64,000 nt of DNA, from the NCBI GenBank assembly GCA_016716705.1, contig JADJVF010000010.1, positions 117,839 through 181,838 of the forward strand. The letters run 5' to 3'. This DNA is from Holophagales bacterium. Lineage in GTDB: Bacteria > Acidobacteriota > Thermoanaerobaculia > UBA5066. The position numbers and the translations under genes were made by a program. Of the stretch, positions 10,151-20,752 are shown in pieces. A model generated the notes under the pieces. That model was not told where the DNA came from. It saw only the letters and a program-made list of their open reading frames with translations, and did not search any database. Within the stretch, counting starts at the first letter, position 1; every line of letters starts with the position of its first letter.

Positions 10151-10753
10151 CTACAGCGCGAGCTTCGGCGCCGCGTCGAAGCGGGCCGCGACGACCGACC
10201 AGTCGATCGCCTTGAAGAAGGCCTCGATGTAGTCGGCGCGCTTGAGGCCGTAGTCGAGCATGAAGGCGTGCTCGAAGACGTCCATGATCATCAGGAGCGT
10301 GCCGCCGGCCGGGTGTCCGCCGTCGTGCTCGCCGATCCACATGTTCATCAGCTGCCCGGAGGCCGGGTCCTGGTAGAGCGTCGTCCAGCCGATGCCGCGC
10401 ATCGCGCCGACGGCCCGGAAGTGGCGCTCCCACGCCTCGAGAGAGCCGAAGTCGGCCGCGAGCTTCTTCGCGAGAGCCGAATTCGGGTCGAGGGCGACGC
10501 CGCCGCTCTTCATGTTCCCGAAGTAGTACTCGTGGAGCCGCATCCCGTTCCATTCCCAGCCGAAGCGGCGCTTCAGCTCGGCGAACGCGGGAGAGGCCTG
10601 CTTGCCGTCGACCAGGAGGATGGCGAGCTCCTCGTTCACCTTGTTCGTGTTCGCGACGTAGCCCTGGTAGAGGGTGAAGTGGTTCTTCAGGAGAGAGTCG
10701 GAGAAGCCCGGGGTGCCGAGCAGATGGTCGTAGCTCTTTGCCGTGTAGGCCAT
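10151..10753 (-). CDS. Fe/Mn superoxide dismutase
   Basis: A 200-residue cytoplasmic superoxide dismutase that converts superoxide to oxygen and hydrogen peroxide. Metal ligands can be traced: His25 in LKNHFTLY, the His of RLHEYYFGNM, and Asp and His in the motif MDVFEHAFMLDYG. The segment GEHDGGHPAG replaces the more usual central loop. A GAAAGGA ribosome binding site precedes the ATG at 10753. The gene stands alone. Metal preference (Fe, Mn or cambialistic) cannot be decided from the motifs. Confidence 0.92.
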   Translation of the reverse strand: MAYTAKSYDHLLGTPGFSDSLLKNHFTLYQGYVANTNKVNEELAILLVDGKQASPAFAELKRRFGWEWNGMRLHEYYFGNMKSGGVALDPNSALAKKLAADFGSLEAWERHFRAVGAMRGIGWTTLYQDPASGQLMNMWIGEHDGGHPAGGTLLMIMDVFEHAFMLDYGLKRADYIEAFFKAIDWSVVAARFDAAPKLAL

Positions 10754-10857
10754 GGTGGTCGTCCTTTCTCGAGCGAGGTCTGACCGGATCGCTGTCGATT
10801 CTACGTCGCAACTCCCGGCGCGGACGTAGCGGTATGGCTCGCCCGGGGACACCGGGC

Positions 10858-12480
10858 TCAGCCCCCGAGCTCCGGGGCGAAGGCCCGGTCCCTTCGCGCG
10901 AGGCGCGCGAGAAGAAGGGCATCCTCGCGCGTCCGCGGCCCGGAGCGCGTCGAGAGGGCCGCCAGCGCCTCGACGGCCGCCGCATGCTCCCCGATCCGCC
11001 TCTCGGCGTAGTCGCGCGCCGAGCCGTTCTCGACGAGGAAGGGCCAGTCGGACGCCTCGAGGAGGAGGAGCTGCCGGAGCGCCGCCGGGAGGAGGCGCGG
11101 GTCGCGGCCGGCGATTTCCCGGACCTGCTCCCCTGCCCGCTCCACGCTCCGCCAGTACTCCTTCGTTTCCGGGTTGTCCCAGACGGAGAAATCGCCGTCC
11201 TTCCCCCACGAGCCTGCGGGAAGCGCGATCGCCGGCGCTACGTCCCCGGCCCCGGAGACCGCCTCGTATGCAGTCGCCGGCCGGACGGGCCCGCCGCGCC
11301 GTGCGAGCTCGCGGAAGACCGCGGCGAGGAAGTCGATTCCCTCGAACCACCAGTGCCCGAAGAGCTCGAAGTCAAACATCGCGACGACGACCCGGGCGGA
11401 CGGCTCCGCCGCGGCCGACTCCGCGAGCAGGTCGCAGAAGTGGACGGCGTGCGAGGCGACCCGCTCCGCCGTCGTCGCCGGTTCGTAGAGCTCCTTCCCG
11501 TCCAGGGGGCCGCGGGCGTCGGTCACCGACCAGTAGCGGAGCCCCCCGCGCGCCGCCTTCCGGTGGAACTCGAGGTAGGACGGGTCCCCCGGGTACCCGA
11601 CCTCGCCCGACCAGACCTGCTCCGAGCTGCGCGGGTCGCGCGCGAGGACGGCGACGCTCCCCGCCTCCGTCTCGACGCGGTGAACCGCGTACGGTGACCG
11701 CCCGGTCGGCGTCGCCTCTCCCGCGTTCCAGCGGACGCCTCCGCTCCCGCCGTACGCGGGCCGGCCGGCCCGCCCGGCGACGAGGTGCGTCTCGACGAAG
11801 GTGAAGCGGACACCGCGAGCGGCGAGGAGGGAGAGGACGTCGCGCCGCGCGACGCGCCGCCCGAAGCCGGGAGTCACGAGCGTTCCCGCGGGCCGGGTGG
11901 CGCACTCGGGCATCCAGAGGCCGCGCGCGCTTCGCCCGAAATGGCGCCGGTGCGCCGCGAGGCCGACGTCGAGCTGGCGTTCCGCCGCCGCGTCGGACGG
12001 GAGGAGCGGCAGGAAGCCGTGGGTTGCCGCGCAGGCGATCGGCTCGACCTTCGCTTCGTCCGCCATCCGGGCGAACGGGGCGACGAGGTCACCATCGAGC
12101 GCGTCGAAGAGCGCGAGAGCCTCCTCGTAGTGCGCCCGCCACGCCCGGGCGAGGAGCTCGGCCCGGTGGCCGTCCCGCGCGAACTCGCGCGCGTCGCGCG
12201 AGGCGGCGGCGAGCCGGTGGCGCACGTACCGGCGGAACCCGCGAGGGAAGCGGGGGTCGCGCAGCTGCTCGCAGAGGATCGGCGTCAGGCCGACCGTCGC
12301 CTTCCACGGGACACCGTCGGCGTCGAGCGCCCGCACGGCCGCCACGAACGGGAGGTAGGTCTCGGCCGCCGCCTCGTGGAGCCAGTCGGCGCCGTGCGGC
12401 CAGACGCCGTGTCCGAGGACGGCGGGGATGTGGCCGTGGAGGACGAGGACGAACGAGACGGGCGGCGTGGGCGCCTCCAC
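10858..12480 (-). CDS. GH57 1,4-alpha-glucan branching enzyme
   Basis: A 540-residue glycoside hydrolase family 57 protein. Conserved region 1 is LVLHGHIPAVL. GLWMPECA carries the catalytic glutamate, and MFDFELFGHWWFEG carries the catalytic aspartate. The C-terminal WGKDGDFSVWDNPETKEYW is typical of the branching-enzyme subgroup (DUF1957 type). The expected reaction is transfer of alpha-1,4 chains to form alpha-1,6 branches in glycogen. It starts with GTG 12480 and lies 43 bases downstream of glgC on the same strand, forming a glycogen synthesis pair. Confidence 0.9.
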   Translation of the reverse strand: MEAPTPPVSFVLVLHGHIPAVLGHGVWPHGADWLHEAAAETYLPFVAAVRALDADGVPWKATVGLTPILCEQLRDPRFPRGFRRYVRHRLAAASRDAREFARDGHRAELLARAWRAHYEEALALFDALDGDLVAPFARMADEAKVEPIACAATHGFLPLLPSDAAAERQLDVGLAAHRRHFGRSARGLWMPECATRPAGTLVTPGFGRRVARRDVLSLLAARGVRFTFVETHLVAGRAGRPAYGGSGGVRWNAGEATPTGRSPYAVHRVETEAGSVAVLARDPRSSEQVWSGEVGYPGDPSYLEFHRKAARGGLRYWSVTDARGPLDGKELYEPATTAERVASHAVHFCDLLAESAAAEPSARVVVAMFDFELFGHWWFEGIDFLAAVFRELARRGGPVRPATAYEAVSGAGDVAPAIALPAGSWGKDGDFSVWDNPETKEYWRSVERAGEQVREIAGRDPRLLPAALRQLLLLEASDWPFLVENGSARDYAERRIGEHAAAVEALAALSTRSGPRTREDALLLARLARRDRAFAPELGG

Positions 12481-12523
12481 GGAGAGTCGGCGGGCCCGGA
12501 GCCGGAGCCCCGGGCCTCCCCGG

Positions 12524-13813
12524 TCAGACGACGGTTCCTGCGGGGAGAACGGCGTTTTTCGGGACGATGACGATTCCGTCGCGGATGCACCAGCCGTCCC
12601 CGTCCTGGTCGGGCCGGCTCGGGTCGCCGCGGAGGACGCACCCGGCGCCGATCCGGGCGTTCTTGTCGACGATGGCCCGCTCGATGACGCAGTTCGCGCC
12701 GATCCCGACCGACGGGATCCCCCTGGCGAGACCCGCGACGCGGCCGTCCTCTCCCTCGATCTCGTCGGCCCCCATGAGGATCGACTCGACGATCCGGCAC
12801 CCCTTCTCGATCCGGGCCCGAAGGCCGATGACGCTCCGGACGACCTCCGCCCCGTAGATCCTCACGCCGTCGGCGAGACGGCAGTGGTCGAAGCGGACGT
12901 CGACGAGCGTCGAGGAGGGGGCGACCCGCGGCCGCGTGTAGATCGGCGCGTCGGGGTGGTAGAAGTGGAACGGCGGGTCGTCGTCGGTCAGGGCCAGGTT
13001 CGCCTCGTAGAAGCTCCGGATCGTCCCGATGTCGCGCCAGTAGCCCCGGAACGGGAAGGCCTGGACCTTGTGCGACCCGATGCGGCCCGGGAGGATGTCC
13101 TTGCCGAAGTCCATGTTGTCGGGGTTGGCGAGCGCCTCGCGGAGCGTCTCCATCCGGAAGATGTAGACCCCCATGCTCGCAAGGTACTGGCCCGGCTGGA
13201 GACCCCATCGATCGCGCAGTTCCTTGGACGGGGCGAGCGGGGAGAGCTCTTCCTCGGTCCTCGGCTTCTCGCGGAAGGCGCGGATCTGGCCGTCCGCGGC
13301 CGTCAGCAGGACCCCGAAGCCCGCGCAGTCCTCCTTCGGCACCGGCAGGACGCCGACGGTGATGTCGGCGCTCGACTGGATGTGCGTGTCGAACATCTCC
13401 CGGTAGTCCATCCGGTAGAGGTGGTCCCCCGCCAGGACGAGGACGTGGTCGTACTCCTGGGTCCCGAGCCGCCGCATGTGCTTCCGGACGGCGTCCGCGG
13501 TCCCCTCGAACCACTCTCCCCCCTCCTCGGTCTGCTGGGCGGCGATGACCTCGACGCCACCCTGGGCGAAGCTGTCGAACCGGTACGTGAGCGAGATGTG
13601 GTTGTTGAGGGAGGCCGAGTTGAACTGCGTCAGGACCGCGATGTCGCGGAAGCCGGAGTTGATCGCGTTCGACAGCGGCACGTCGATGAGCCGGAACTTG
13701 CCGCCGAGCGGAACGGCCGGCTTGGCCCGGTCGCGGGTGAGCGGGTAGAGGCGCTTTCCCTGGCCTCCGCCGAGGATGACGGTGTGGACGCGGCGCTGCG
13801 GCACTTCTCGCAT
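12524..13813 (-). CDS. glgC: Glucose-1-phosphate adenylyltransferase
   Basis: A 429-residue ADP-glucose pyrophosphorylase, which makes ADP-glucose from glucose-1-phosphate and ATP for glycogen synthesis. The N-terminal nucleotidyltransferase signature ILGGGQGKRLYPLTRDRAKP, the segment FRLIDVPLSNAINSG, the substrate-site stretch LAGDHLYRMDY, and the FREKP motif are all present. A C-terminal left-handed beta-helix region ends the protein. Its length matches bacterial GlgC. The gene is divergent from the amylase/maltodextrin operon and is followed by the GH57 branching enzyme. No strong ribosome binding site precedes the ATG at 13813. Confidence 0.95.
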   Translation of the reverse strand: MREVPQRRVHTVILGGGQGKRLYPLTRDRAKPAVPLGGKFRLIDVPLSNAINSGFRDIAVLTQFNSASLNNHISLTYRFDSFAQGGVEVIAAQQTEEGGEWFEGTADAVRKHMRRLGTQEYDHVLVLAGDHLYRMDYREMFDTHIQSSADITVGVLPVPKEDCAGFGVLLTAADGQIRAFREKPRTEEELSPLAPSKELRDRWGLQPGQYLASMGVYIFRMETLREALANPDNMDFGKDILPGRIGSHKVQAFPFRGYWRDIGTIRSFYEANLALTDDDPPFHFYHPDAPIYTRPRVAPSSTLVDVRFDHCRLADGVRIYGAEVVRSVIGLRARIEKGCRIVESILMGADEIEGEDGRVAGLARGIPSVGIGANCVIERAIVDKNARIGAGCVLRGDPSRPDQDGDGWCIRDGIVIVPKNAVLPAGTVV

Positions 13814-13914
13814 GGTTGATTGAATTCTAGGCGGGATACTGGCGGGTCCGGAGAGGCGAATTTCCTGTAAAGTTCCTCCGTCATGCCCTGACGGTTCCCC
13901 AACAGGAGAGACCT

Positions 13915-15495
13915 ATTCGCAAGCCCTGCCTGCTCGGCTTCCGTTCTCTTGGCGTAGGCACAGCCCTCGTTCTCGCCACCGTCCTGTCGTCCTGTTCCTC
14001 CGCACCGCCCGCCGCTCCTTCGGCCACGCCCCCCGGTGCGCCGCCGGCCAAAGCGTCAGCCGTGGCTGCGGGGCCCGCCGCTCCCGCCCCGAAGCTCCTC
14101 GACGACTGGCGAGACGCCGTCCTCTACTTCGTCGTCCTCGACCGCTTCGCCGACGGCGACGCGGCGAGCAACGCCGATGTCGACGTCACGAAGAAGGGGT
14201 ATTTCCACGGGGGCGACGCCAAGGGCCTGACCGCACACCTCGACGAGATCGCCTCCCTCGGCGTCAACGCCCTCTGGATCACCCCCGTCGTGAAGAACAC
14301 GCCCGGCTTCGTCACAGGGGCAGGCTTCCCCGACTGGGCGTACCACGGCTACTGGGCCGACGACTTCCTCTCCCTCGACCCTCGTTTCGGCAGCGAAAAC
14401 GATTTCAAGGCCCTCGTCGCCGCCTGCCACGAGCGCGGCATCCGCGTCCTCCTCGACGTCGTCTACAACCACGCCGGGTACGAGTCGAAGTACACGAAGG
14501 ACCCGAAGACGAAGGGGTGGTTCCGGACGAACGAAAAGGGGGACTGCGGGACGGACGACGTCACGTCGTGCGTCGCCGGCCTTCCCGACTTCAAGACCGA
14601 GGACCCCGAGGTCGCGAAGTACCTCCTCGACGCCCAGATCGCCTGGGCGAAGCGGCTCGGCGTCGACGGCTTCCGCCTCGACACCGTCAAGCACGTCGCC
14701 CACGACTTCTGGACCGAGCACCGGAAGAGGACTCGTGACGAGGTCGGGAAGGGCTTCTTCCTCCTCGGCGAGGTCTGGGGGGGCGACCCGCAGGTTCTCG
14801 ACCCCTGGTTCGAGCGGGACGAGATGGACGCCGGGTTCGACTTCGCCTTCCAGGGGAACGCCATCGCGTTCGTCGAAGGGCGCGGCCGGGCGGTCGCGTT
14901 CGACCGCTACCTCAAGTCTCGCGAGAAGGTCCGCTCCGGCTACCTCCTGTCGCACTTCCTCTCCTCGCACGACGTTCCCGGCGGCCTTTTCCAGCTCGGC
15001 GGGAACGTGGAGCTCTTCCGGCTCGCGGCCGTCCTCCAGATGACGACGGCCGGCATCCCGACGATCTACTACGGCGAGGAGGTCGCCCGCGCCGGCGGCG
15101 ACTGGCCCGACAACCGCAGCGACATGCCGTGGGGAGAGAAGGGCGTCCTTCCGGGCAAGGGCCTCCCACGGAACGAGGCGCTCCGCGCGGATTACGTGAA
15201 GCTCGTGGCGATCCGGAAATCGCAACCCGCGCTACGCCGCGGGACGCACGAGGGGCTCGTGACCGAGGGGGACGGCTACGCCTTCCTCCGCCGCGACCCG
15301 GAATCGAAGAGCGCCGTCGCCGTCGCCGTCAACCGCGGCTCCGCGCCGGTCACCGTCACGTTCCTGGCCCCCGCGGAATGGCACGGCTCCGCGCCGAAGG
15401 ACCTCTTCGGAGGCCTCTCCTTCACCTTCATCGAGGGTTTCGTCTCGATCCAACTGCCGCCCCGGAGCGCCGCCATCCTGGCGCCCGGCACCTGA
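13915..15495 (+). CDS. GH13 alpha-amylase-type lipoprotein (probable ATT start)
   Basis: A GH13 enzyme with the four conserved regions DVVYNHAG, GFRLDTVKH (nucleophile Asp), LLGEVWGG (acid/base Glu) and FLSSHD. The reading frame continues upstream of the first possible GTG (14062) through a lipoprotein signal peptide with lipobox LSSC and a Pro/Ala-rich linker. No ATG, GTG or TTG begins that region. An ATT at 13915 followed by Arg-Lys sits 7 bases after a strong AGGAGA site, so ATT is the likely start, giving 526 residues. The product would be anchored in the envelope and split alpha-glucans for the MalEFGK importer encoded downstream. A base error turning ATG into ATT is the alternative. Confidence 0.85.
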   Translation: MRKPCLLGFRSLGVGTALVLATVLSSCSSAPPAAPSATPPGAPPAKASAVAAGPAAPAPKLLDDWRDAVLYFVVLDRFADGDAASNADVDVTKKGYFHGGDAKGLTAHLDEIASLGVNALWITPVVKNTPGFVTGAGFPDWAYHGYWADDFLSLDPRFGSENDFKALVAACHERGIRVLLDVVYNHAGYESKYTKDPKTKGWFRTNEKGDCGTDDVTSCVAGLPDFKTEDPEVAKYLLDAQIAWAKRLGVDGFRLDTVKHVAHDFWTEHRKRTRDEVGKGFFLLGEVWGGDPQVLDPWFERDEMDAGFDFAFQGNAIAFVEGRGRAVAFDRYLKSREKVRSGYLLSHFLSSHDVPGGLFQLGGNVELFRLAAVLQMTTAGIPTIYYGEEVARAGGDWPDNRSDMPWGEKGVLPGKGLPRNEALRADYVKLVAIRKSQPALRRGTHEGLVTEGDGYAFLRRDPESKSAVAVAVNRGSAPVTVTFLAPAEWHGSAPKDLFGGLSFTFIEGFVSIQLPPRSAAILAPGT

Positions 15496-15511
15496 CCGAG
15501 GAGGCTCCTGC

Positions 15512-16609
<1,098 letters not shown>

Positions 16610-16628
16610 AACGCACGGAGGCAAACGA

Positions 16629-17852
16629 ATGAAGATCTCCCGCCTCGCGCTCCCGCTCCTCGCCGCCGCCCTCGCGGCTCCGTCGATGTCCGTCTTCGCA
16701 CAGAAGGAAGTCGTCGTCTGGCACGCCTACCGCGCCGAGGAGAAGGCCGCCCTCGAGAAGGTCGCCGCGGCCTACAACGCGGCCAATGCCGCCAAGGGCG
16801 TCAAGGTGACGACCCTCGCCGTCCCCTACGACGCCTTCGCCGACAAGATCACCGCCGCCGTCCCGCGCGGCAAGGGCCCCGACATCTTCATCTACGCCCA
16901 GGACCGCCTCGGCGGCTGGATCGAGGCGGGCAGCACCGTCGAGCCGATCGACTTCTTCCTCGACAAGGCGACGAAGGACCGCTACATCCCGACGACGATG
17001 GAGGCGATGACCTACCGCGGCACCGTCTACGGCCTGCCGCTCAACTACAAGGTCATCACCCTCATCTACAACAAGAAGCTCCTCCCGACGCCCCCGAAGA
17101 CGTCCAAGGAGCTCGTGGCGATGGCCAAGAAGCTGACCGACGCCAAGTCGGGCCGCTTCGGCCTCGCCTACTCCTACTCCGACTACTACTACCACGCGGC
17201 CCTCCAGAACGCCTTCGGCGGCCGCGCCTTCGACCCCGGCCCGAAGCCGGTCCTGAACGCCCCCGAGAACGTGAAGGCGCTCGAGCTCCTGATGCGCTGG
17301 TTCACGGTGGACGGGATCCTCCCCGCCGAGCCGTCGACGGCCCTCATCACGTCGCTCTTCAACGGCGGCAAGGCCGCGATGGTCTTCTCCGGCCCCTGGT
17401 TCCTCGGCGAGATCGCCAAGGGGGTCGACTACGGCCTCGCGCTCCTCCCGACGATCGACGAGGCGGGCGGCAAGCCGATGCGCCCCTGGATGACCGTCGA
17501 GGGCGTCTACGTCGCGGCCCCGTCGAAGAACAAGGACGCCGCGTACGACTTCGCCAAGTACCTCACCGACACGCCGCAGGCGAAGGTCATGGCCGTCGAG
17601 GGGCGCCAGACCCCCGCGAACAAGGCCGTCTACTCCGACCCGGCCGTCTCGGGCGACGCGATCCTCTCGGCGTTCCGCAAGCAGGTCGAGGTCGCCGTCC
17701 CGATGCCGAACCTCCCGGAGATGACGATGGTCTGGTCGCCGGCCACGACGGCGATGAACACGATCGTCAAGAAGTCGGCGACGCCGAAGGCGGCGATGGA
17801 CCAGGCGCAGAACGCCGTCCTGAAGGACGTCGCCGCCCTGAGGAAGAAGTAA
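16629..17852 (+). CDS. malE: Maltodextrin-binding periplasmic protein (MalE-like)
   Basis: A 407-residue family 1 solute-binding protein. The signal peptide covers about residues 1-24 (cleavage after SVFA). The mature start EVVVWHAYRAEEKAAL, and the later segments GKGPDIFIYAQDRLGGW, YGLPLNYK and GPWF, are typical of maltose/maltodextrin-binding proteins. A GGAGG site lies before the ATG. It is placed between malK and malF in a tight operon. It should capture maltodextrins in the periplasm and deliver them to MalFG. Confidence 0.9.
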   Translation: MKISRLALPLLAAALAAPSMSVFAQKEVVVWHAYRAEEKAALEKVAAAYNAANAAKGVKVTTLAVPYDAFADKITAAVPRGKGPDIFIYAQDRLGGWIEAGSTVEPIDFFLDKATKDRYIPTTMEAMTYRGTVYGLPLNYKVITLIYNKKLLPTPPKTSKELVAMAKKLTDAKSGRFGLAYSYSDYYYHAALQNAFGGRAFDPGPKPVLNAPENVKALELLMRWFTVDGILPAEPSTALITSLFNGGKAAMVFSGPWFLGEIAKGVDYGLALLPTIDEAGGKPMRPWMTVEGVYVAAPSKNKDAAYDFAKYLTDTPQAKVMAVEGRQTPANKAVYSDPAVSGDAILSAFRKQVEVAVPMPNLPEMTMVWSPATTAMNTIVKKSATPKAAMDQAQNAVLKDVAALRKK

Positions 17853-17853
17853 C

Positions 17854-19833
17854 GTGAGCGAACGGCCGGACGAGAACCGAAGGGAGCCCTCGCACCGGCT
17901 CCGGTTCGGGGCCGGCCTCCTCGTCGGCACGATCCTCGTCGCCGCGGTCGGCCACAGGCTCCTGACCACCTCGCTCGGCGAGACGGCCCGCTTCGGCGAG
18001 GACCGTCGTGCCGTCGTCTCCCTCCGCGCCCTGACCGACGTCGTCGCCAGGGCGGGCAGCGGCGAGGCCGTCCGGACCGTCGTCGCCGAGTTCGCGAAGG
18101 GGCAGCCGCAGGTCGCTGCAACGCGCGTCGTCCTCTTCGACGGGATCTCCCTCGAGGCCTCGACCGACCCCGCCGACACCGGCGAGAACGCGCCCCCACG
18201 GCGACTGAAGCGCGAGGAGAAGGACCTCTACGACCGCGGGCAGCGCCTCCGCGCCTCCATCGAGACGAACCGGCAGGAGGGCGGCGGCAGAAAGGACGAG
18301 GTCGAGAAGGAGAGGCTTCCCGACGGCTCCTTGTCGCTCGCTGCGCCGATCGAGAAGGACGGCGAGGTCGTCGGGATGGTCGAGAACCGACGCGTCCCGC
18401 CAGCCCCGGCGCCGCGCCCCTCGCTCCTGACGACGCTCTCCTACGTCGTGGCCGCCGTCGTCCTCTTCGCGGTCCTGGCCCTGGTGATCGGCGAGAAGAG
18501 GGTGGTTCTCGGCATCCTCGCCGCGCTCCTCCTCGCCGGGACCGCCTGGGGATACGGGGCGCAGTCGTGGGCGAAGCTCTCCCGTGCGCGGACGGCCCTC
18601 GAGGCCGACGTCGCCGAGCAGGTGAAGACCGCCGGGGCAGGAGCAGGCGGCACGCTCTCGGGACCTCCTGGCCGGGCCCCCCGCCCGGAGGCCGCCCCCT
18701 CGCCCCCGCCTCGTGGGACTCCGACGCCTTCCGCCGGCCGCTCGGCCTCTCCGACGGCGCGGGACACGTCGACCAGGCGAAGGTCTCCTCCGCCCTCGAA
18801 GCGGCGAAGGCGAGCATCCGCCGGGCGTTCCTCCTCCTCGGGGCCCTCGCGCTCGGCCTCCTCGCCTTCGTCGGCCTCGGCGGTGCCGCCGCGCTGGCCA
18901 AGACGCTCCGGACGAACCGCGTCGCCTACGCCTACGTCCTCCCGGCGATGGTCGGGATGCTCATCCTCGTCTTCTTCCCGTTCCTCTACGGCATCGTGAT
19001 CTCGTTCACCGACTCGACGATCTACAACACGAACGCGCCGCTCTCGGAGATCTTCGTCGGCGTCAAGAACTACGTCGCGATCCTCTCCGACTTCAGGATC
19101 GCGCAGACGGCCGCCGACGGCGGCCTCGTCTTCAACTACCAGAACTTCTACTGGACGCTCTGGGTCACGATCGCCTGGACGGTCACGAACGTGACGTTCG
19201 GCGTCGTGGTCGGGCTCATCCTCGCGCTCATCCTGAACACGAAGGGCCTCGCGATGAAGCCGGCCTACCGCGTCCTCCTGATCCTGCCGTGGGCCATGCC
19301 GAACTACATCACGGCCCTGATCTGGCAGGGGATGTTCCACCAGCAGTTCGGCGTCGTGAACCAGGTCGTCCAGATGTTCGGGATGGACCCGGTCTCGTGG
19401 TTCGAGACGCCGGCCACGTCGTTCTTCACGGCGTGGGCCACGAACGGGTGGCTCAGCTTCCCGTTCATGATGGTCATCTCCCTCGGCGCCCTCCAGTCGA
19501 TCCCCTCCGACCTCTACGAGGCCGCGCGCGTCGACGGCGCGACGCGCTGGCAGCAGTTCCGCGCGATCACGCTCCCGTCCCTGAAGCCCGCGCTCGTCCC
19601 GGCGGTCATCCTCTCGGTCGTCTGGACGTTCAACATGTTCAACATCATCTTCCTCGTCACCGCGGGCGAGCCCGCCGGGTCGACCGAGATCCTCATCACG
19701 CAGTCGTACAAGTTCGCGTTCCAGAAGTACCAGTACGGCTACGCCGCGGCCTACTCGACCGTGATCTTCGGGATCCTGCTGATCTACGGCGTCTTCCAGA
19801 ACCGTATGACCAAAGCGACGGAGGGCGATCTAG
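17854..19833 (+). CDS. malF: Maltodextrin ABC permease MalF with an unusual N-terminal extension; frame breaks
   Basis: The gene starts at GTG 17854, one base after malE. The first part (about 240 aa) has a membrane helix, an extracytoplasmic domain of about 150 residues containing ATRVVLFDG and GSLSLAAPIEKDGEVVGMV, then two further helices. The second part is a standard CUT1 permease with the EAA loop EAARVDGATRWQQFRAITLP. The two lie in different frames; one C missing from the C6 run at 18677-18682 would join them. A further extra G at 19823-19825 hides the natural TAG at 19831. With both corrected the gene is 660 codons. The extension resembles a small sensory (Cache-like) domain, but that is inference. 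MalF forms the channel with MalG. Confidence 0.82.
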
Positions 19834-20728
19834 ATGGGCCTGCTCCCGCACCCGGGCCGGCGCCGACGAGCCGCCGCACTTCCCGATGCACGTCCTCCTC
19901 GTCGTCGCGACCCTCTACGCGATCTACCCGGTCCTCTGGGTCCTCTCGATCGCCTTCTCGGGCAAGCAGAGCCTCGCCATCGCCGACGTGCCGTCCGACC
20001 CGACGTTCTGGGACCGGCTCCGCGCCGTGATCCCGTGGCCCGCGGACATCTCCCTCTCGAACTTCACGTCGGTCTTCCACGACCAGCCGTTCTCGACGTG
20101 GATCCTCAACAGCGCCATCGTCTCCATCGCCACGACGATCGTCGGCGTCTTCCTCGCCTGCACGGCGGCCTACGCCTTCTCCCGCTTCCGCTTCCCGGGC
20201 CGCCAGGCGGGGATGATGTCGTTCCTCGTCTCGCAGATGTTCCCCGGGACGCTGATGCTCATCCCCCTCTACATCATCCTGGTGAAGTGGCTGAACCTCG
20301 GGAGCACGCACCTCGGCCTCGTCCTCGTCTACTCGACGACGGCGATCCCCTTCTGCGTCTGGATGCTGAAGGGCTACTTCGACACGATCCCGCGGGACCT
20401 CGAGGAGGCCGCCCTCATCGACGGCGCCTCCCCGGCGACGATCTTCTGGCGGATCGTCCTGCCGCTCGCGAAGCCGGCCGTCGCCGTCACCGCCCTCTTC
20501 TCCTTCATGACCGGCTGGAACGAGTTCATCCTCGCGGCCACGCTGATCGACAAGGAGAGCATGTACACGGCCCCGGTCGGCCTCCGCTTCTTCGTCGGCG
20601 GCTTCTCCCAGCAGTGGGGCTTCTTCGCCGCTGGCGCCGTCATCGTCTCCATCCCCGTCGTCGCCCTGTTCCTGTACCTCCAGAAGTACCTCGTCTCCGG
20701 CCTGACGGCCGGAAGCGTCAAAGGCTGA
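19834..20728 (+). CDS. malG: Maltodextrin ABC permease MalG; one frame break near the start
   Basis: A CUT1 inner-membrane permease with six helices and the EAA loop EEAALIDGASPATIFWRIVLP, ending LTAGSVKG as MalG proteins do. The main frame opens at ATG 19886, which has no ribosome binding site. The ATG at 19834 sits 8 bases after GGAGGG and directly follows the presumed malF stop. Removing one G from the GG at 19859-19860 joins it to the main frame as MGLLPHPGRADEPPHFPMH, giving 298 codons. I therefore place the start at 19834. Confidence 0.85.
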
Positions 20729-20752
20729 ATCTCAACGAAAGGGAGGCAAGAA

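Noticed and set aside
6984..10985. Very long minus-strand frame opposite lhr
   Set aside because: Composition artefact; helicase motifs are on the plus strand, and the frame also runs through the superoxide dismutase gene out of its reading frame.
13814..13914. Candidate promoter or regulator site between glgC and the amylase gene
   Set aside because: Sequences such as TTGATT and GATACT are present but with wrong spacing; no operator or promoter could be defended.
18713..20728. Continuous frame joining the malF region to malG, as if a MalF-MalG fusion
   Set aside because: The malF part of this frame is a shadow (Arg/Pro-rich); only the last 280 residues are MalG.
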